From: Hyphomicrobiales bacterium
GTDB lineage: Bacteria > Pseudomonadota > Alphaproteobacteria > Rhizobiales > Rhizobiaceae
Reading direction: 5' to 3'
DNA: 64,000 nucleotides
NCBI GenBank assembly: GCA_900466575.1
Contig: UBMP01000008.1
Span: 222,603 to 286,602 of the forward strand
The notes beneath the pieces are model-generated. The model did not search any database. It worked only from the letters and a program-made list of their open reading frames with translations, and was not told the DNA's origin. Position numbers and translations under genes: made by a program. Below, piece after piece: positions 1 to 7,992 of the stretch; within the stretch, counting starts at the first letter, position 1; every line of letters begins with the position of its first letter.

Positions 1-372
1 GCCGTTCTGCAGATCGCCCTGCTCATTCTCATCTGGCAGGGTGGCGAGGCCATCGTGCGACTTTTCAACCTGCCGGTTCCGGGCGCCGTCGTGGGAATGC
101 TTTTCCTGCTGGCGCTTCTGGCCACCGGGCAACTCAAGGTCGCGAGCCTTCGCAGCGGTGCAAAGTGGCTCCTCGCAGAAATGCTGCTCTTTTTCATCCC
201 GGCGGTTTTGGCAATCCTCGACCACAGGGAGTTTCTGGGGCTACTCGGTCTGAAGGTGCTGGCAGTCATTCTGGTCGGCGCGACGACGGTGATGGTCGTC
301 ACGGCGCTGGCGGTCGATGTCAGTTACCGGCTGATGATCCGGTTTGGAGAACGCCATGCCCGCCTTCATTGA
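1..372 (+). CDS. CidA/LrgA family membrane protein, 5' end cut by window
   Basis: The frame is open from base 1 to the TGA at 370-372, giving 123 residues; the true start lies upstream of the window. It is hydrophobic throughout, with about three to four membrane segments, including the family-typical stretch LAEMLLFFIPAVLAIL. CidA/LrgA proteins are small holin-like inner-membrane proteins that work with LrgB partners in murein hydrolase control or, in other species, transport of small organic acids such as pyruvate. The next gene, an LrgB homologue, starts inside its last codons, so the two form a translationally coupled pair. Which subtype (Cid or Lrg) cannot be told. Confidence 0.85.
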   Translation, partial: AVLQIALLILIWQGGEAIVRLFNLPVPGAVVGMLFLLALLATGQLKVASLRSGAKWLLAEMLLFFIPAVLAILDHREFLGLLGLKVLAVILVGATTVMVVTALAVDVSYRLMIRFGERHARLH

Positions 373-1057
373 GACCGTTCTTGCCAGCATCTTCTGGCCT
401 GCAGCCACGATCGGGCTCTATCTGGCTGCTCGCCAACTCTATCGGCGCTGGCCGAAGCCGTGGCTCTCGCCGCTTCTCGTCGCGCCCCTGCTCCTGATCG
501 CGCTGGCGCTGATCCTGAAACAAAGCTACGCGCAGTATATCCATGTCACGCATTGGCTTGTCGCGATGCTGGGACCGGCGACGGTTGCGTTTGCGGTTCC
601 GATTTATGAGCAGAGAGCCACGATCCGGAAATATTGGCCGGCCCTGGCATTCGGTGTCGTCGTGGGCAGTGCGACGGCCATGGTCACCGCATGGGGACTG
701 GCGAGCCTTCTGAGTATAGACGGCGCTTTGCGGCTCAGCCTGCTGCCCCGTTCGTTCAGCACGCCGTTTGCCATGACCGTCTCCAAGGATATCGGAGGTG
801 TCCCTGATCTGACCGCGATTTTCGTGGTGGTCACCGGTGTCATAGGCGCCGCACTCGGCGATGTGCTCATGAACGTGCTGCCGCTTCAGTCGGCCATGGC
901 GCGGGGCGCGCTCTTCGGGATGGGTGCGCACGGTGCCGGTGTTGCGCGCGCCAGCCAGATCGGCCGCGAAGAAGGCTCGATCGCGAGCCTTGTCATGGTT
1001 CTGGTTGGACTGGTCAACGTCCTCTTCGCACCGGTGCTCAGCATCCTGTTGCGCTAA
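356..1057 (+). CDS. LrgB family membrane protein
   Basis: This encodes a 233-residue integral membrane protein of the LrgB/CidB family, the usual partner of CidA/LrgA. The ATG at 356 is chosen because it gives the normal N-terminus (MPAFIETVLASIFWPAATIG) and overlaps the upstream stop by 17 bases; a TTG at 344 is also in frame. Family hallmarks visible are the LLPRSFSTPFAMTVSKDIGG region near the middle and the C-terminal GMGAHGAGVARA segment. Length is normal for the family. With the preceding gene it forms a two-gene operon; no regulator is visible downstream. Confidence 0.88.
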   Translation: MPAFIETVLASIFWPAATIGLYLAARQLYRRWPKPWLSPLLVAPLLLIALALILKQSYAQYIHVTHWLVAMLGPATVAFAVPIYEQRATIRKYWPALAFGVVVGSATAMVTAWGLASLLSIDGALRLSLLPRSFSTPFAMTVSKDIGGVPDLTAIFVVVTGVIGAALGDVLMNVLPLQSAMARGALFGMGAHGAGVARASQIGREEGSIASLVMVLVGLVNVLFAPVLSILLR

Positions 1058-1096
1058 ACGATCTCGGGACCCATCACGCAGCGTCGCGTAAGGCCG

Positions 1097-1504
1097 TTAC
1101 CGGATTTGCACTTTCTCTCTGGAGCGCTCCTCCTGCTCCTCTCCAATCTCCTCGGCCCGCTCTTCCAACTCCTTCTTGAGCTTGTCAAGTTCCCGCTCAT
1201 CGAGCTTTTCGACACCGACCATCCGGTTACGGGCGGCGCCGACCAGAATCAGTTCATCGAGCTTGGCCTGGATCGCTTCGCTGTCGCGGTTTTGGGAGTT
1301 CTGGAGGACGAAAATCATGAGGAATGTGATGATGGTCGTCGAGGTATTGATGACGAGTTGCCATACGTCGGAGAAGCCGAACAGCGGCCCCGTGGCTGCC
1401 CATGCGACGACAAGAGCGACGGCAAGGACAAATGTCGCCGGTTTCCCCGCGAGCTTTGATGTCCTGGTTGCGAATTTTGAGAAAATCTTGCTGACGTTTG
1501 CCAT
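1097..1504 (-). CDS. Low-affinity iron permease family protein
   Basis: This is a 135-residue protein with a short basic N-terminus (MANVSKIFSKFATRTSKLAG), two membrane helices at about 22-42 and 50-70, then a charged alpha-helical tail (KLDERELDKLKKELEERAEE) that probably forms a coiled coil. This matches the bacterial branch of the low-affinity iron permease family (PF04120), whose transport role is not established in bacteria. The ATG at 1504 replaces a longer frame because residues before it are not family-like. It converges on lrgB and stands alone. Confidence 0.75.
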   Translation of the reverse strand: MANVSKIFSKFATRTSKLAGKPATFVLAVALVVAWAATGPLFGFSDVWQLVINTSTTIITFLMIFVLQNSQNRDSEAIQAKLDELILVGAARNRMVGVEKLDERELDKLKKELEERAEEIGEEQEERSREKVQIR

Positions 1505-1573
1505 ATTGAGCGTCTCCCCGGAATGAACCCGGGGAGAAACGCGTGGTCTATTAGCTTGTTCCAATGGACCGTA

Positions 1574-2869
1574 TCAGGCAGGCTGTTCCGTCACCGTAGC
1601 CACCTTGCGGCCACGGTTGATGCCGAGCACGACGAGCGCGGCGATCAGGCAGGCGAAACCCGCGATATAAACGGCCGGCATGAAGGTCTGGTAGTCGGTG
1701 CGGATATAGCCTGCGCCGAAGGTGGCGGTGGCCGCACCAAGCTGATGTGCTGCAAAGACCCAGCCGAAGACGATGTTGGCCTTGTCCCGTCCAAAGTTGG
1801 CTACCGTCAGCTTGACCGTCGGCGGCACGGTTGCCACCCAATCCAGTCCGTAAAAGACGGCGAAGAGCGACAGTGTGAAATAGTCAAAGCCGGACATCGA
1901 GAGCGCGATCAGGGACAGCCCGCGCAGGCCGTAGAACCAGAACAGCAGCCAGCGATTGTCAAAGCGGTCCGAGAGCCAACCGGCGCCGAGCGTGCCGATG
2001 AAATCGAAAATGCCGATCGTCGCCAGAAGCCCGGCGGCCGCGACGGGCAGAATGCCGAAATCGCCGCAGATGGAGATCCAGTGGGTCTGCACAAGTCCGT
2101 TGGTGCTCAATCCGCAGACGAAGAACGAGAAGAACAGCGCCCAGAAAACAGGCTTGCCGATGGCGCCGCGCAGCACGACGAGCGGCGTCAGCATCATTTC
2201 GCCGAAGGAGGCGGCACGCGCCGGCGGGGGCTCTATCGACTTGCCGCCGAAGGGTGCCAGGCCGACATCCGCCGGATAATTACGCATGAAGGTCAGCATC
2301 AGCACGAGGGCGGCCGTCAGGATGACAACCATCATCGAAAGCGCCGTGCGCCAGCCATAGTGCTCCGTCAGGCTTGCCAGGATCGGCAGGAAGATCAACT
2401 GCCCGGTCGCATTGCTGACCGTCATCAGGCCAACGACGAGGCCGCGGCGCGTCTCGAACCAGCGCGTGGCAACCGTTGCGCCGAGAACCAGCGCAGTCAG
2501 GCCGGTCCCGATCCCGACAAAGAGGCCCCAGAAGAGCATGAGCTGCCAGAGCTGCGTCATGAAGAGCGAAAACAGAATGCCGGCCGAGATGAGCCCAGCA
2601 GCCGTCGCGACCACAGCGCGAATGCCGAACTGGTTCATGAACACCGCGGCGAACGGCCCGAGCAGGCCGAACAGCACGAGGCGGATCGCCATGGCCGTGG
2701 AGATTTCCTCCGTCGTCCAGCCGAATTCCGCGCTCAGCGGACGGATCAGAACGCCAGCCGAGCCCATGGCGCCGGCCGTCGCCAGCATGGTCAGGAAGGT
2801 GATGCCGATGACCAGCCAACCATAGTGTATGCCTCTTGCCGCCAGAAAGGCTGCCGCACGCTTTGACAT
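1574..2869 (-). CDS. MFS transporter under MarR control
   Basis: This 431-residue protein has 12 predicted membrane segments in two halves, with a long loop in the middle (GLAPFGGKSIEPPPARAASF) and the MFS loop motif form DRFDNR in the second half. It resembles MCT/OxlT-type MFS proteins, so an organic anion substrate is plausible but unproven. The ATG at 2869 is preceded by GGGAGAG at proper spacing. An 18-base perfect palindrome lies 17 bases upstream of the start, and the same site precedes the marR gene just upstream. The pair reads as a repressor with its regulated pump. Confidence 0.85.
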   Translation of the reverse strand: MSKRAAAFLAARGIHYGWLVIGITFLTMLATAGAMGSAGVLIRPLSAEFGWTTEEISTAMAIRLVLFGLLGPFAAVFMNQFGIRAVVATAAGLISAGILFSLFMTQLWQLMLFWGLFVGIGTGLTALVLGATVATRWFETRRGLVVGLMTVSNATGQLIFLPILASLTEHYGWRTALSMMVVILTAALVLMLTFMRNYPADVGLAPFGGKSIEPPPARAASFGEMMLTPLVVLRGAIGKPVFWALFFSFFVCGLSTNGLVQTHWISICGDFGILPVAAAGLLATIGIFDFIGTLGAGWLSDRFDNRWLLFWFYGLRGLSLIALSMSGFDYFTLSLFAVFYGLDWVATVPPTVKLTVANFGRDKANIVFGWVFAAHQLGAATATFGAGYIRTDYQTFMPAVYIAGFACLIAALVVLGINRGRKVATVTEQPA

Positions 2870-2885
2870 CGCGTCTCTCCCATTT

Positions 2886-2903
2886 TGCGGGTATATACCC
2901 GCA
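2886..2903. promoter_or_regulatory. MarR-type operator in front of the MFS gene
   Basis: The 18-base sequence TGCGGGTATATACCCGCA is a perfect palindrome. It sits between the marR stop and the MFS start, and contains a TATATA that can act as a -10 element for the minus strand. A near-identical copy lies directly before marR (3320-3337), sharing the first 14 bases. Two copies of one palindrome before a MarR gene and its neighbour are what an autoregulated MarR repressor would use; binding is inferred. Confidence 0.75.
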
Positions 2904-2915
2904 TTTGTGCAAAAA

Positions 2916-3317
2916 TTACAAGTCCCCAAGCGCCCCGATCAGGCGATCAAATTCCGCGGCCTCGAGCTTGGTCTCGATGCGGGTCTGCACGTCATTCCAG
3001 ATCGGCGTCGCGCGCTTGAGAAGCGCCCGCCCCTCGTCGGTCAGCGACAGCACGGTTTCGCGCTGATCCTCTTCGGAGGCCGCCATAGACACGAGGCCCA
3101 TCCGATGCAGCACCTTGGTGTTGCGGCCAACCGTCGAGCGGTCCAGTTCCTGAATCTCTCCCAGTTCCGTCAGCGAGACCGGCTGCTTGTGCCTGATGTG
3201 GCGCAACTGGCTGAACTGCGACACCGTGATGCCCAGCGGCGCGAAAGCCTCGTCGTAGACTGCAGTCAGACGACGGGAGACCTTGCGCAAAGCGATGCAA
3301 TAGCACGGATGAGTCAT
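2916..3317 (-). CDS. MarR family transcriptional regulator
   Basis: This encodes 133 residues with the MarR winged-helix fold. The N-terminus CYCIALRKVSRRLTAVYDEAFAPLGIT is the usual dimerisation helix of the class, followed by a helix-turn-helix (LTELGEIQELDRSTVGRNTKVLHRMGLV) and a DQRETVLSLTDEGR wing. Cysteines at positions 5 and 7 could be redox or ligand sensing, as seen in some members, but this is inference. There is no Shine-Dalgarno sequence; the ATG directly follows an operator with an embedded -10, so the message may be leaderless. The likely target is the MFS gene downstream, plus itself. Confidence 0.9.
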   Translation of the reverse strand: MTHPCYCIALRKVSRRLTAVYDEAFAPLGITVSQFSQLRHIRHKQPVSLTELGEIQELDRSTVGRNTKVLHRMGLVSMAASEEDQRETVLSLTDEGRALLKRATPIWNDVQTRIETKLEAAEFDRLIGALGDL

Positions 3318-3319
3318 GA

Positions 3320-3337
3320 TGCGGGTATATACCTGTA
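3320..3337. promoter_or_regulatory. MarR-type operator overlapping the marR promoter
   Basis: TGCGGGTATATACCTGTA matches the operator at 2886-2903 in 14 consecutive bases and is an imperfect palindrome. It ends 3 bases from the marR ATG. On the minus strand a TTGCAT at about 15-17 bases upstream of TATATA/TATACC makes a plausible promoter, so repressor binding would block the -10 element. The weaker second half may give a graded response relative to the perfect site. Confidence 0.7.
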
Positions 3338-3384
3338 AATTGACGAATGCAAGCCGCCAGACGCATCGCGTCCTTGCTCCCAGG

Positions 3385-3729
3385 TTAAAGACGGATCACG
3401 TAGTCCTTGCGGGTCGTCTCGATGACTTCCCATGTGCCGGCAAAGCCGGGGCGGACGATCATGCTGTCGCCGGCCTTGAGATGGACCGCCTCGCCGCCCT
3501 CTTCGGTCAGGATCGAATGACCTTCGAGAATGTGGAAATATTCCCACTCGTCGTAGACGACGCGCCATTTGCCAGGCGTTGCCTGCCAGACGCCGGCATA
3601 AATGCCGCCGTCTGCTTCTTCGAAGTTCCAGGTGGTAAAACGAGGATCGCCGGATATAAGCCGGTCGGGCGCGGGTGCGCCCTCCTCGGGCTCGACGGTC
3701 GACAGGTCGAATTTGAAGGTCTTCGTCAT
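3385..3729 (-). CDS. Cupin domain protein (DUF861 / cupin_3 type)
   Basis: This is a 114-residue single-domain cupin. The core runs from the GGIYAGVWQATPGKWRV strand through EWEYFHILEGHSILTEEGGE (first cupin motif, with His and Glu) to HLKAGDSMIVRPGFAGTWEVIE (second motif). This pattern belongs to the ureidoglycine aminohydrolase-like cupin_3 group (PF05899), members of which have diverse or unknown roles. The ATG at 3729 gives a family-like start. It follows metY by 22 bases on the same strand, so it is probably co-transcribed with it. Confidence 0.8.
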   Translation of the reverse strand: MTKTFKFDLSTVEPEEGAPAPDRLISGDPRFTTWNFEEADGGIYAGVWQATPGKWRVVYDEWEYFHILEGHSILTEEGGEAVHLKAGDSMIVRPGFAGTWEVIETTRKDYVIRL

Positions 3730-3751
3730 GTCGATCTCCGGCACTCTTCGC

Positions 3752-5035
3752 TTACACAACCGCGAGCGACTGTTCTAGGTCGGCTACGATGTCGGCGACA
3801 TCCTCGATGCCGATCGACAGACGAACCACATCCGGACCGGCGCCTGCGGCAATCTGCTGGGATTCAGACAACTGCTTGTGGGTCGTCGAGGCCGGGTGGA
3901 TGACGAGCGAGCGCGTGTCGCCGATATTGGCGAGATGCGAGAACAGCTTCAGGCCTTCCACGAAGGTCTTGCCGGCCGCATATCCCCCCTTGAGACCGAA
4001 GGTGAAGACGGCACCCGCACCGCGTGGCGAATAGCGCTTCTGCAGGGCATTGTTCGGGTCATCCGGCAGGCCGGCATAGGAAACCCAGCTGACCTTTTCA
4101 TGCGCTTTCAGCCAGCTTGCGACCTGGAGGGCATTCTCGCAATGGCGCTGCATGCGCAGCGGCAGCGTCTCGATGCCGGTCAGCAGCTGGAAGGCGTTGA
4201 AGGGCGAGATCGACGGGCCGAAATCGCGCAGACCCAGAACGCGGGCAGCAATCGCGAAGGCGAAATTGCCGAAGATCTGGTGCAGGACGATGCCGTTATA
4301 TTCCGGACGCGGCTCGGAGAGCATCGGATAGTTGCCCGACTTCGACCAGTCAAAAGTGCCGCCATCGACGAGAATGCCGCCCATGGAGTTGCCATGGCCG
4401 CCCATGAACTTGGTCAGCGAATGCACGACGATGTCGGCACCATGTTCCAGCGGGCGGATGAGGTAAGGCGTTGCCATCGTGTTGTCGACGATGAGCGGCA
4501 GGCCGTGCCGGTGGGCAACTTCGGCGATCGCCGCAATGTCGACAAAGGTGCCGCCCGGATTGGCGAGGCTTTCGATGAAGACGGCGCGGGTGTCGGCGTC
4601 GATCTGGCGCTCGAGTTCGGCGAGATCGAAGGGATCGGCCCAGCGCACCTGCCAGCCGAAGCTCTTGAAGGCATGGCCGAACTGGTTGATCGAGCCACCA
4701 TAGAGGCGCTTGGCGGCGACGAAATTCTTGCCCGGCTGCATGATCGTGTGGAAGATCAGCAGCTGCGCGGCGTGACCGGAGGCCGTCGCAAGCGCTGCTG
4801 TTCCGCCTTCAAGCGCGGCAACCTTTTCTTCCAGAACCGCCTGTGTCGGGTTCATGATGCGGGTGTAGATATTGCCGAACTGCTGCAGGCCGAAGAGCGC
4901 TGCGGCGTGGTCCGCGTCGTTAAAGACGAAGCTGGTCGTCTGATAGATCGGCGTGGCGCGGGCGCCAGTCGTGGGGTCGGGCTTCGCCCCGGCATGAACG
5001 GCAAGCGTGGAAAAACCCGGAGTGGCAGTGGTCAT
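3752..5035 (-). CDS. metY: O-acetylhomoserine aminocarboxypropyltransferase (sulfhydrylase)
   Basis: This 427-residue cytoplasmic PLP enzyme makes homocysteine from O-acetylhomoserine and sulfide in methionine biosynthesis. It belongs to the Cys/Met metabolism PLP family: the Schiff-base lysine is Lys209 in [11 protein letters not shown], the substrate loop is YTRIMNPTQ (57-65), and the PLP aspartate is in [10 protein letters not shown] (182-191). The roughly 430-residue length separates MetY from the shorter MetB/MetC/MetZ enzymes. The ATG start at 5035 is preceded by GGGAGGATCAAAG. A cupin gene follows in the same direction. No SAM riboswitch was recognised upstream. Confidence 0.92.
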   Translation of the reverse strand: MTTATPGFSTLAVHAGAKPDPTTGARATPIYQTTSFVFNDADHAAALFGLQQFGNIYTRIMNPTQAVLEEKVAALEGGTAALATASGHAAQLLIFHTIMQPGKNFVAAKRLYGGSINQFGHAFKSFGWQVRWADPFDLAELERQIDADTRAVFIESLANPGGTFVDIAAIAEVAHRHGLPLIVDNTMATPYLIRPLEHGADIVVHSLTKFMGGHGNSMGGILVDGGTFDWSKSGNYPMLSEPRPEYNGIVLHQIFGNFAFAIAARVLGLRDFGPSISPFNAFQLLTGIETLPLRMQRHCENALQVASWLKAHEKVSWVSYAGLPDDPNNALQKRYSPRGAGAVFTFGLKGGYAAGKTFVEGLKLFSHLANIGDTRSLVIHPASTTHKQLSESQQIAAGAGPDVVRLSIGIEDVADIVADLEQSLAVV

Positions 5036-5259
5036 CTTTGATCCTCCCGAAGAGACGTTTCTTTCAACCGAGGATGCTAGGCGTAACAGGTCAATTCCGG
5101 CCGTGCGAGGATTTATTATCTAATTCCTCCCGCTAAATTGGAAAGCGGCAATATCGATCAGCCCCAGCGAAGAAACGTGCCCGCGCGACTTGATCAGGAT
5201 CAAGGCGGCAATTCCGCTCCGGATCAAATATGACGCAAAGCAAGTCGAGGAGAGCCCCT
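5036..5259. promoter_or_regulatory. Divergent control region between metY and a DUF6455-type gene
   Basis: This 224-base non-coding stretch separates two divergent genes. The half next to metY carries a good ribosome site and an AT-rich tract around 5111-5140 (TTATTATCTAATTCC) that can supply a -10 for metY. The other half holds the FixK/FNR-type box at 5190-5203. A longer reading frame crosses it from 5190 in another frame but is a shadow. Confidence 0.55.
5190..5203 (+). promoter_or_regulatory. FixK/FNR-type anaerobox
   Basis: TTGATCAGGATCAA is a perfect match to the FNR/FixK consensus TTGAT-N4-ATCAA. Its centre is at 5196.5; at a class II promoter (centre at -41.5) transcription would start near 5238, just before the Shine-Dalgarno GAGGAG (5247-5252) and ATG (5260) of the following gene. 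This predicts induction in low oxygen by FixK or FnrN, which are established regulators in rhizobia. Neither regulator is in this window. Confidence 0.75.
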
Positions 5260-5700
5260 ATGCCGCACGCCATGGCCAAGATCGAACACAATGTTTTCCA
5301 GAGCCTTCGCGGCCGGGTCCAGTCCTGGTGGCAGGAGCGACTGGAGATCGCCCGCGAGCTGGAGGAGCTTTCCGCGATGGGCGATCAGGGCATAGCGCTG
5401 CTGGCGACCGATGTCGGCGTGAGCCCGCAGATGCTGGCAGCCATCGTTCGCAACGGCGCGTCTGCTGCCGACGACATGGAACGGCTGATGCGGGCGCTCA
5501 ATATCGACCCGGATTCGGTTCACTACGACGAGCCCGGCCTTTTCCGCGGCTTGCAAACGGCTTGCGCGCTCTGCGAGGACAAGGCCCGCTGCCGCCACGA
5601 ACTCGACGCGGGCACCGCCGCCGAGAACTACGCGCATTTCTGTCCCAACCAGGAGACGATGAGCGAACTGCGCGCGCATCCCGATTTTCAGGCCGGTTAA
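5260..5700 (+). CDS. Small four-Cys protein, DUF6455-like, probably microaerobically induced
   Basis: This encodes a 146-residue soluble protein. The middle has a helical, helix-turn-helix-sized segment (LATDVGVSPQMLAAIVRNGASAADDMERLMRALNID). The C-terminal third holds four cysteines (102, 105, 111, 128) in the pattern CxxCxxxxxC-N16-C, a likely metal site; this resembles DUF6455 proteins. ATG 5260 is preferred over ATG 5230 because it has GAGGAG at 7-base spacing and because the FixK box upstream predicts a start of transcription after 5230. Function is unknown; a metal-binding or redox-responsive role in low oxygen is inference. Confidence 0.7.
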   Translation: MPHAMAKIEHNVFQSLRGRVQSWWQERLEIARELEELSAMGDQGIALLATDVGVSPQMLAAIVRNGASAADDMERLMRALNIDPDSVHYDEPGLFRGLQTACALCEDKARCRHELDAGTAAENYAHFCPNQETMSELRAHPDFQAG

Positions 5701-5710
5701 AAAGCCCGGG

Positions 5711-6139
5711 TCAAAGACCTAGGCGGGGAATTTCGATCGCGGGGCAGCGGTTCATGACAACCGTGATGCCTCGCTCCTCCGCCGGCTTGACAGCGTCGTC
5801 GTTACGCACACCCAACTGGCCCCAGATATACCTGGGAAGCGTTTTCATCTTCAACACATCGGCGACGACGTTGCCCATCTGTTGGGGCCCGCGGAATACA
5901 TCGACCATGTCGACCGGCACATCGATATCAGCGAGGCTTGCCACCACTGTCTGACCGTGAATCGCCTTGCCCGCCTGCCCCGGATTGACCGGAATGACAG
6001 TGTAGCCACGTTTGAGAAGGGTCGCCATGACACCGAAGCTCGGCCTCTCCGGCTTGGGCGATGCTCCCACGAGCGCGATGGTCTTTGTCGTTGTCAGGAT
6101 GTCACGAATAAGCGTATCAGGATACTGGTCGTGGCTCAT
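5711..6139 (-). CDS. CoA-binding domain protein (YccU-like)
   Basis: This 142-residue protein is a single Rossmann-type CoA-binding domain (PF13380). The glycine-rich loop ALVGASPKPERPSFGVMATL and the following VIPVNPG strand are diagnostic, and the C-terminal NRCPAIEIPRL is typical of stand-alone members. Such proteins are common next to metY or sulfhydrylase genes in alphaproteobacteria, but their job is not known. The ATG at 6139 is used; the longer frame upstream has no family similarity. It converges on the DUF6455-type gene. Confidence 0.85.
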   Translation of the reverse strand: MSHDQYPDTLIRDILTTTKTIALVGASPKPERPSFGVMATLLKRGYTVIPVNPGQAGKAIHGQTVVASLADIDVPVDMVDVFRGPQQMGNVVADVLKMKTLPRYIWGQLGVRNDDAVKPAEERGITVVMNRCPAIEIPRLGL

Positions 6140-6237
6140 GGACTCGTCCTTCGTCAGTGCGCGGCCTCTCGAGGGAACAGTTTGGCCCCCGTTCCGTTCA
6201 TATCGAACTCCCTGAACACAATTGAAAGGGCTGTCCC

Positions 6238-6576
6238 GTGATAAAATTCGTGCTCCCTGTCGCAGCCGCCCTTGCCGCCACGCTCGCCGCCGGCGAGGCT
6301 GCCGCCATTTCCAGGTATAATTCGACCGGCATGAGTTGTGAGCGCATTCAGGGAATTCTCGCCACGCAGAAGGCGGCGATTTTCCGCTATCCATCAAAAC
6401 GCGTCGCGAACCTGCCGCTCTACGACCGCTACGTTCGCAGCGGAGCCTATTGCGGCCCGCATCAGATCACCGAAGAGACGACCATCCCCTCGGCGAACGG
6501 CGCATGCCCGGTGCTCCATTGCATTCAGGAGCCCGACCCGTGTGACGACCTGTTCTCCGTGTTCTGCCGGCGGTGA
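6238..6576 (+). CDS. Small secreted six-Cys protein
   Basis: This is a 112-residue protein starting at GTG 6238 with AAAGGG about 7 bases upstream. Residues 1-23 form a signal peptide (hydrophobic alanine/leucine core ending GEAAA). The mature part, about 89 residues, has six cysteines, four of them in the last 25 residues (CPVLHC, PCDDLF, FCRR), suggesting a disulfide-bonded periplasmic or secreted protein. No family was recognised; similar small proteins of unknown function are frequent in rhizobia. It stands alone between divergent and convergent neighbours. Confidence 0.65.
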   Translation: MIKFVLPVAAALAATLAAGEAAAISRYNSTGMSCERIQGILATQKAAIFRYPSKRVANLPLYDRYVRSGAYCGPHQITEETTIPSANGACPVLHCIQEPDPCDDLFSVFCRR

Positions 6577-6581
6577 CTGTC

Positions 6582-7013
6582 CTATTCCGGCAGCACGAGG
6601 TGGCCTGAGGCGTCCTGCTGAATGAATGGATTGTAAGCCACTTCCCAAAGATGACCATCCGGATCAGCGAAATAGCCGGAATAGCCGCCCCAGAAGATCT
6701 TCTGCGGCGGCTTGACCGGCGTCGCACCGCAGGACAGCGCGAACTTGTAGACGGCATCGACGCCGGTCTCGCTCGAGACATTGTGCGCCAGCGTCACACC
6801 GGAGAAGCCCTTCGGCGTGTCTTCCACATGAGCATCCTCGGCCAGCGCCGTGCGCGCGAACAAGGCCAGCACCGTCCCCTTCAGCTGAATGAAGGTGATG
6901 GCGTCCTGCGAAGCCGAGCTCTTCTTCCAGCCCAGCCGCTCGTAAAACTCCGTCGAACGCTGAACGTCCTCGACACCCAGGGTGATGAGGGAAATGCGGG
7001 GGTCAAGAGACAA
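6582..7013 (-). CDS. VOC (glyoxalase/bleomycin resistance) family protein
   Basis: This encodes 143 residues of the VOC fold: an N-terminal ISLITLGVEDVQRSTEFYERLGW module and a C-terminal GYSGYFADPDGHLWEVAYNP module, the latter with the metal-site glutamate. The start is TTG 7013, with AAGGAG six bases upstream; upstream in-frame codons are not family-like. VOC proteins are metal enzymes or binding proteins of very varied substrates, so no reaction is assigned. It is oriented against the preceding small secreted protein gene. Confidence 0.82.
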   Translation of the reverse strand: MSLDPRISLITLGVEDVQRSTEFYERLGWKKSSASQDAITFIQLKGTVLALFARTALAEDAHVEDTPKGFSGVTLAHNVSSETGVDAVYKFALSCGATPVKPPQKIFWGGYSGYFADPDGHLWEVAYNPFIQQDASGHLVLPE

Positions 7014-7155
7014 TTCGTTCTCCTTATGTTCACTGATCGCGACCTTATACGTGGATTTCTCGCCTGACAAGACGGCAGAAGCACGACAGCTTGACGGGGG
7101 CATATGAGGAGCGCACTGTCACACATCTGTCATATTCGATCCTGCCGGTGCCCTC

Positions 7156-7992
7156 TTGTCTTTTGATATCGCGCTTCTTGTGCTCCTCGGCGCACTTTTC
7201 CACGCCAGCTGGAACGCCATCATCAAGGGAGGCGACGACAAGGTTCTCAACACCGCGATGATCTCGCTTGGCGCCGGGTTGATTTCGCTTTGCGCCCTGC
7301 CCTTCTTTCCGTTCCCAGGCTGGCAGATCCTGCCGTTTCTGCTCGGCTCGGTCGTGTTGCAGACGATCTACTTCCTGCTGATGGCAGCAAGCTACAGGCT
7401 GGGGGATATCGCGCTGGTCTACCCGCTGATGCGAGGTGCTGCACCCCTTGTCGTGACAGCGCTCAGTTTCACGGTCTTCGGTGAACGCATCTCGACTCAC
7501 GCCCTGATCGGCATCGGCTGCATTTCCGGCGGCATCTTCATCATGGCGCTCGGCGTGCGCGCCAACAGCGCCAAGGCGGCGGGTCTGGCGCTTCTCAATG
7601 CCGTGATGATCGGCATGTACACGCTCTTCGACGCCTGGGGCGCGCGCATCGCCAATGATCCGATCTCCTACGTCCTGTGGATTTCGATCCTGCCTCCCGT
7701 CATTCTCCTGGCTTACGCGCTCTACACGCGCGGCAGCATCCGCGTCCGCGAGCACCTCAAGATCAACTGGTGGCGCGCGGCTGTGGGCGGGGCAGGCTCC
7801 ATCGGGTCCTACGGCGTGGCACTGTGGGCCATGACAAAAGCACCTGTCGCCCTTGTGGCAGCCCTGCGCGAGACGTCCATCGTTTTCGCGCTTCTGATCT
7901 CCGTCTTCGTTTTCCGCGAAAACGGAAGCATCTGGCGTTATCTCGCCGGCGGCGTCATCACCGCCGGCGCGCTGGCATTGAAGCTGGCTTAA
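7156..7992 (+). CDS. EamA/DMT family transporter
   Basis: This 278-residue inner-membrane protein has about ten hydrophobic segments in two EamA repeats, with the repeat signature YPLMRGAAPLVV in the first half and APVALVAALRETSIVFALLIS in the second. Drug/metabolite transporters of this type export amino acids or other small molecules; the substrate is not predictable here. The start is probably TTG 7156, giving MSFDIALLVLLGALFHASWN, although the ribosome site is weak. Its stop overlaps the stop of the convergent GST gene by 4 bases. Confidence 0.85.
   Translation: MSFDIALLVLLGALFHASWNAIIKGGDDKVLNTAMISLGAGLISLCALPFFPFPGWQILPFLLGSVVLQTIYFLLMAASYRLGDIALVYPLMRGAAPLVVTALSFTVFGERISTHALIGIGCISGGIFIMALGVRANSAKAAGLALLNAVMIGMYTLFDAWGARIANDPISYVLWISILPPVILLAYALYTRGSIRVREHLKINWWRAAVGGAGSIGSYGVALWAMTKAPVALVAALRETSIVFALLISVFVFRENGSIWRYLAGGVITAGALALKLA

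Noticed and set aside
1523..2866. A 447-residue open frame on the plus strand across the MFS gene
   Set aside because: Composition is the charged, low-complexity type seen in antisense frames of membrane proteins, and the minus-strand MFS protein is clear.
5036..5180. Possible SAM riboswitch before metY
   Set aside because: No convincing SAM-II or SAM-I core or pseudoknot could be drawn; a covariance-model search would be decisive.
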